Of a stretch of 64,000 bases of DNA, positions 63,985-64,000 are shown piece after piece. Location of the stretch: assembly GCF_008386695.1 (NCBI RefSeq), contig NZ_VUOC01000003.1:170419-234418 (forward strand), written 5' to 3'. Position 1 is the stretch's first letter, and each line of letters starts with the position of its first letter. Both the position numbers and the translations under genes were made by a program. The stretch comes from Chitinophaga agrisoli (GTDB taxonomy: Bacteria; Bacteroidota; Bacteroidia; Chitinophagales; Chitinophagaceae). The notes below the pieces were generated by a model that was not told the origin of the DNA, did not search any database, and saw only the letters and a program-made list of their open reading frames with translations.

Positions 63985-64000
63985 GCATAAAAAGAAAAGA

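Overview
The window looks like a chromosomal stretch of a Bacteroidota soil saprophyte, most likely Chitinophagaceae and probably Chitinophaga or a close relative. The evidence is two SusC/SusD outer-membrane glycan importer pairs, a sigma/FecR pair, a GH144-type enzyme (a family founded on a Chitinophaga protein), the near absence of strong Shine-Dalgarno sequences, and two promoters that fit the Bacteroidota TTTG-N19-TAnnTTTG pattern. No tRNA, rRNA, insertion sequence, phage gene or CRISPR array was recognised.

Layout. 0-4 kb: the end of a LacI-family regulator, then galK with palindromic operators in its promoter and leader, facing a TonB-dependent receptor. 4-12.6 kb: a candidate structured RNA, tonB, then PEP carboxylase and the oxidative pentose phosphate run gnd-zwf-pgl. 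12.7-16.5 kb: a GH29 fucosidase coupled to a lactonase-like amidohydrolase, then an FMN glutamate-synthase-like enzyme. 16.5-19.2 kb: an ECF42-type sigma factor with its YCII/DGPF partner, and MscS. 19.3-23 kb: an MprF-like protein followed by a VirJ-domain protein, matching the known lpiA-acvB/atvA pairing. 23-26 kb: a gene-poor island with very small ORFs, a short HTH gene, phased degenerate repeats (10 and 11 bp) and the second copy of a large structured repeat whose first copy lies between mprF and virJ. 26-36.9 kb: a second GH29, then LuxR-sigma-FecR-SusC-SusD-GH144, probably for beta-1,2-glucan. 37.4-52.3 kb: one long same-strand polysaccharide utilisation locus (SusC, SusD, fasciclin-like lipoprotein, beta-helix protein, GH2, GH95, GH36, alginate-lyase-family protein) preceded by LacI-type operators. 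52.4-64 kb: a sigma-like/anti-sigma-like/TPR fusion, divergent MarR and AraC regulators, an SDR lacking the usual Tyr/Lys, uxuA and glycerate kinase, and two unusual amidohydrolases.

How it fits together. The gene content describes capture of fucose-, galactose- and uronate-containing glycans at the surface (Sus systems energised by TonB), trimming in the periplasm, and entry of the sugars into central metabolism through galK, uxuA, glycerate kinase and the pentose phosphate genes. The most unusual signals are non-coding: a structured element present twice with different but self-complementary outer stems; heptad TAATTNN arrays that end two bases before two start codons and occur upstream of a third gene; 10-bp and 11-bp phased repeats; a candidate small RNA behind a consensus promoter; and a packed cluster of 38-aa, 33-aa and HTH ORFs. 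All identifications come from reading motifs by eye; no database search was run.
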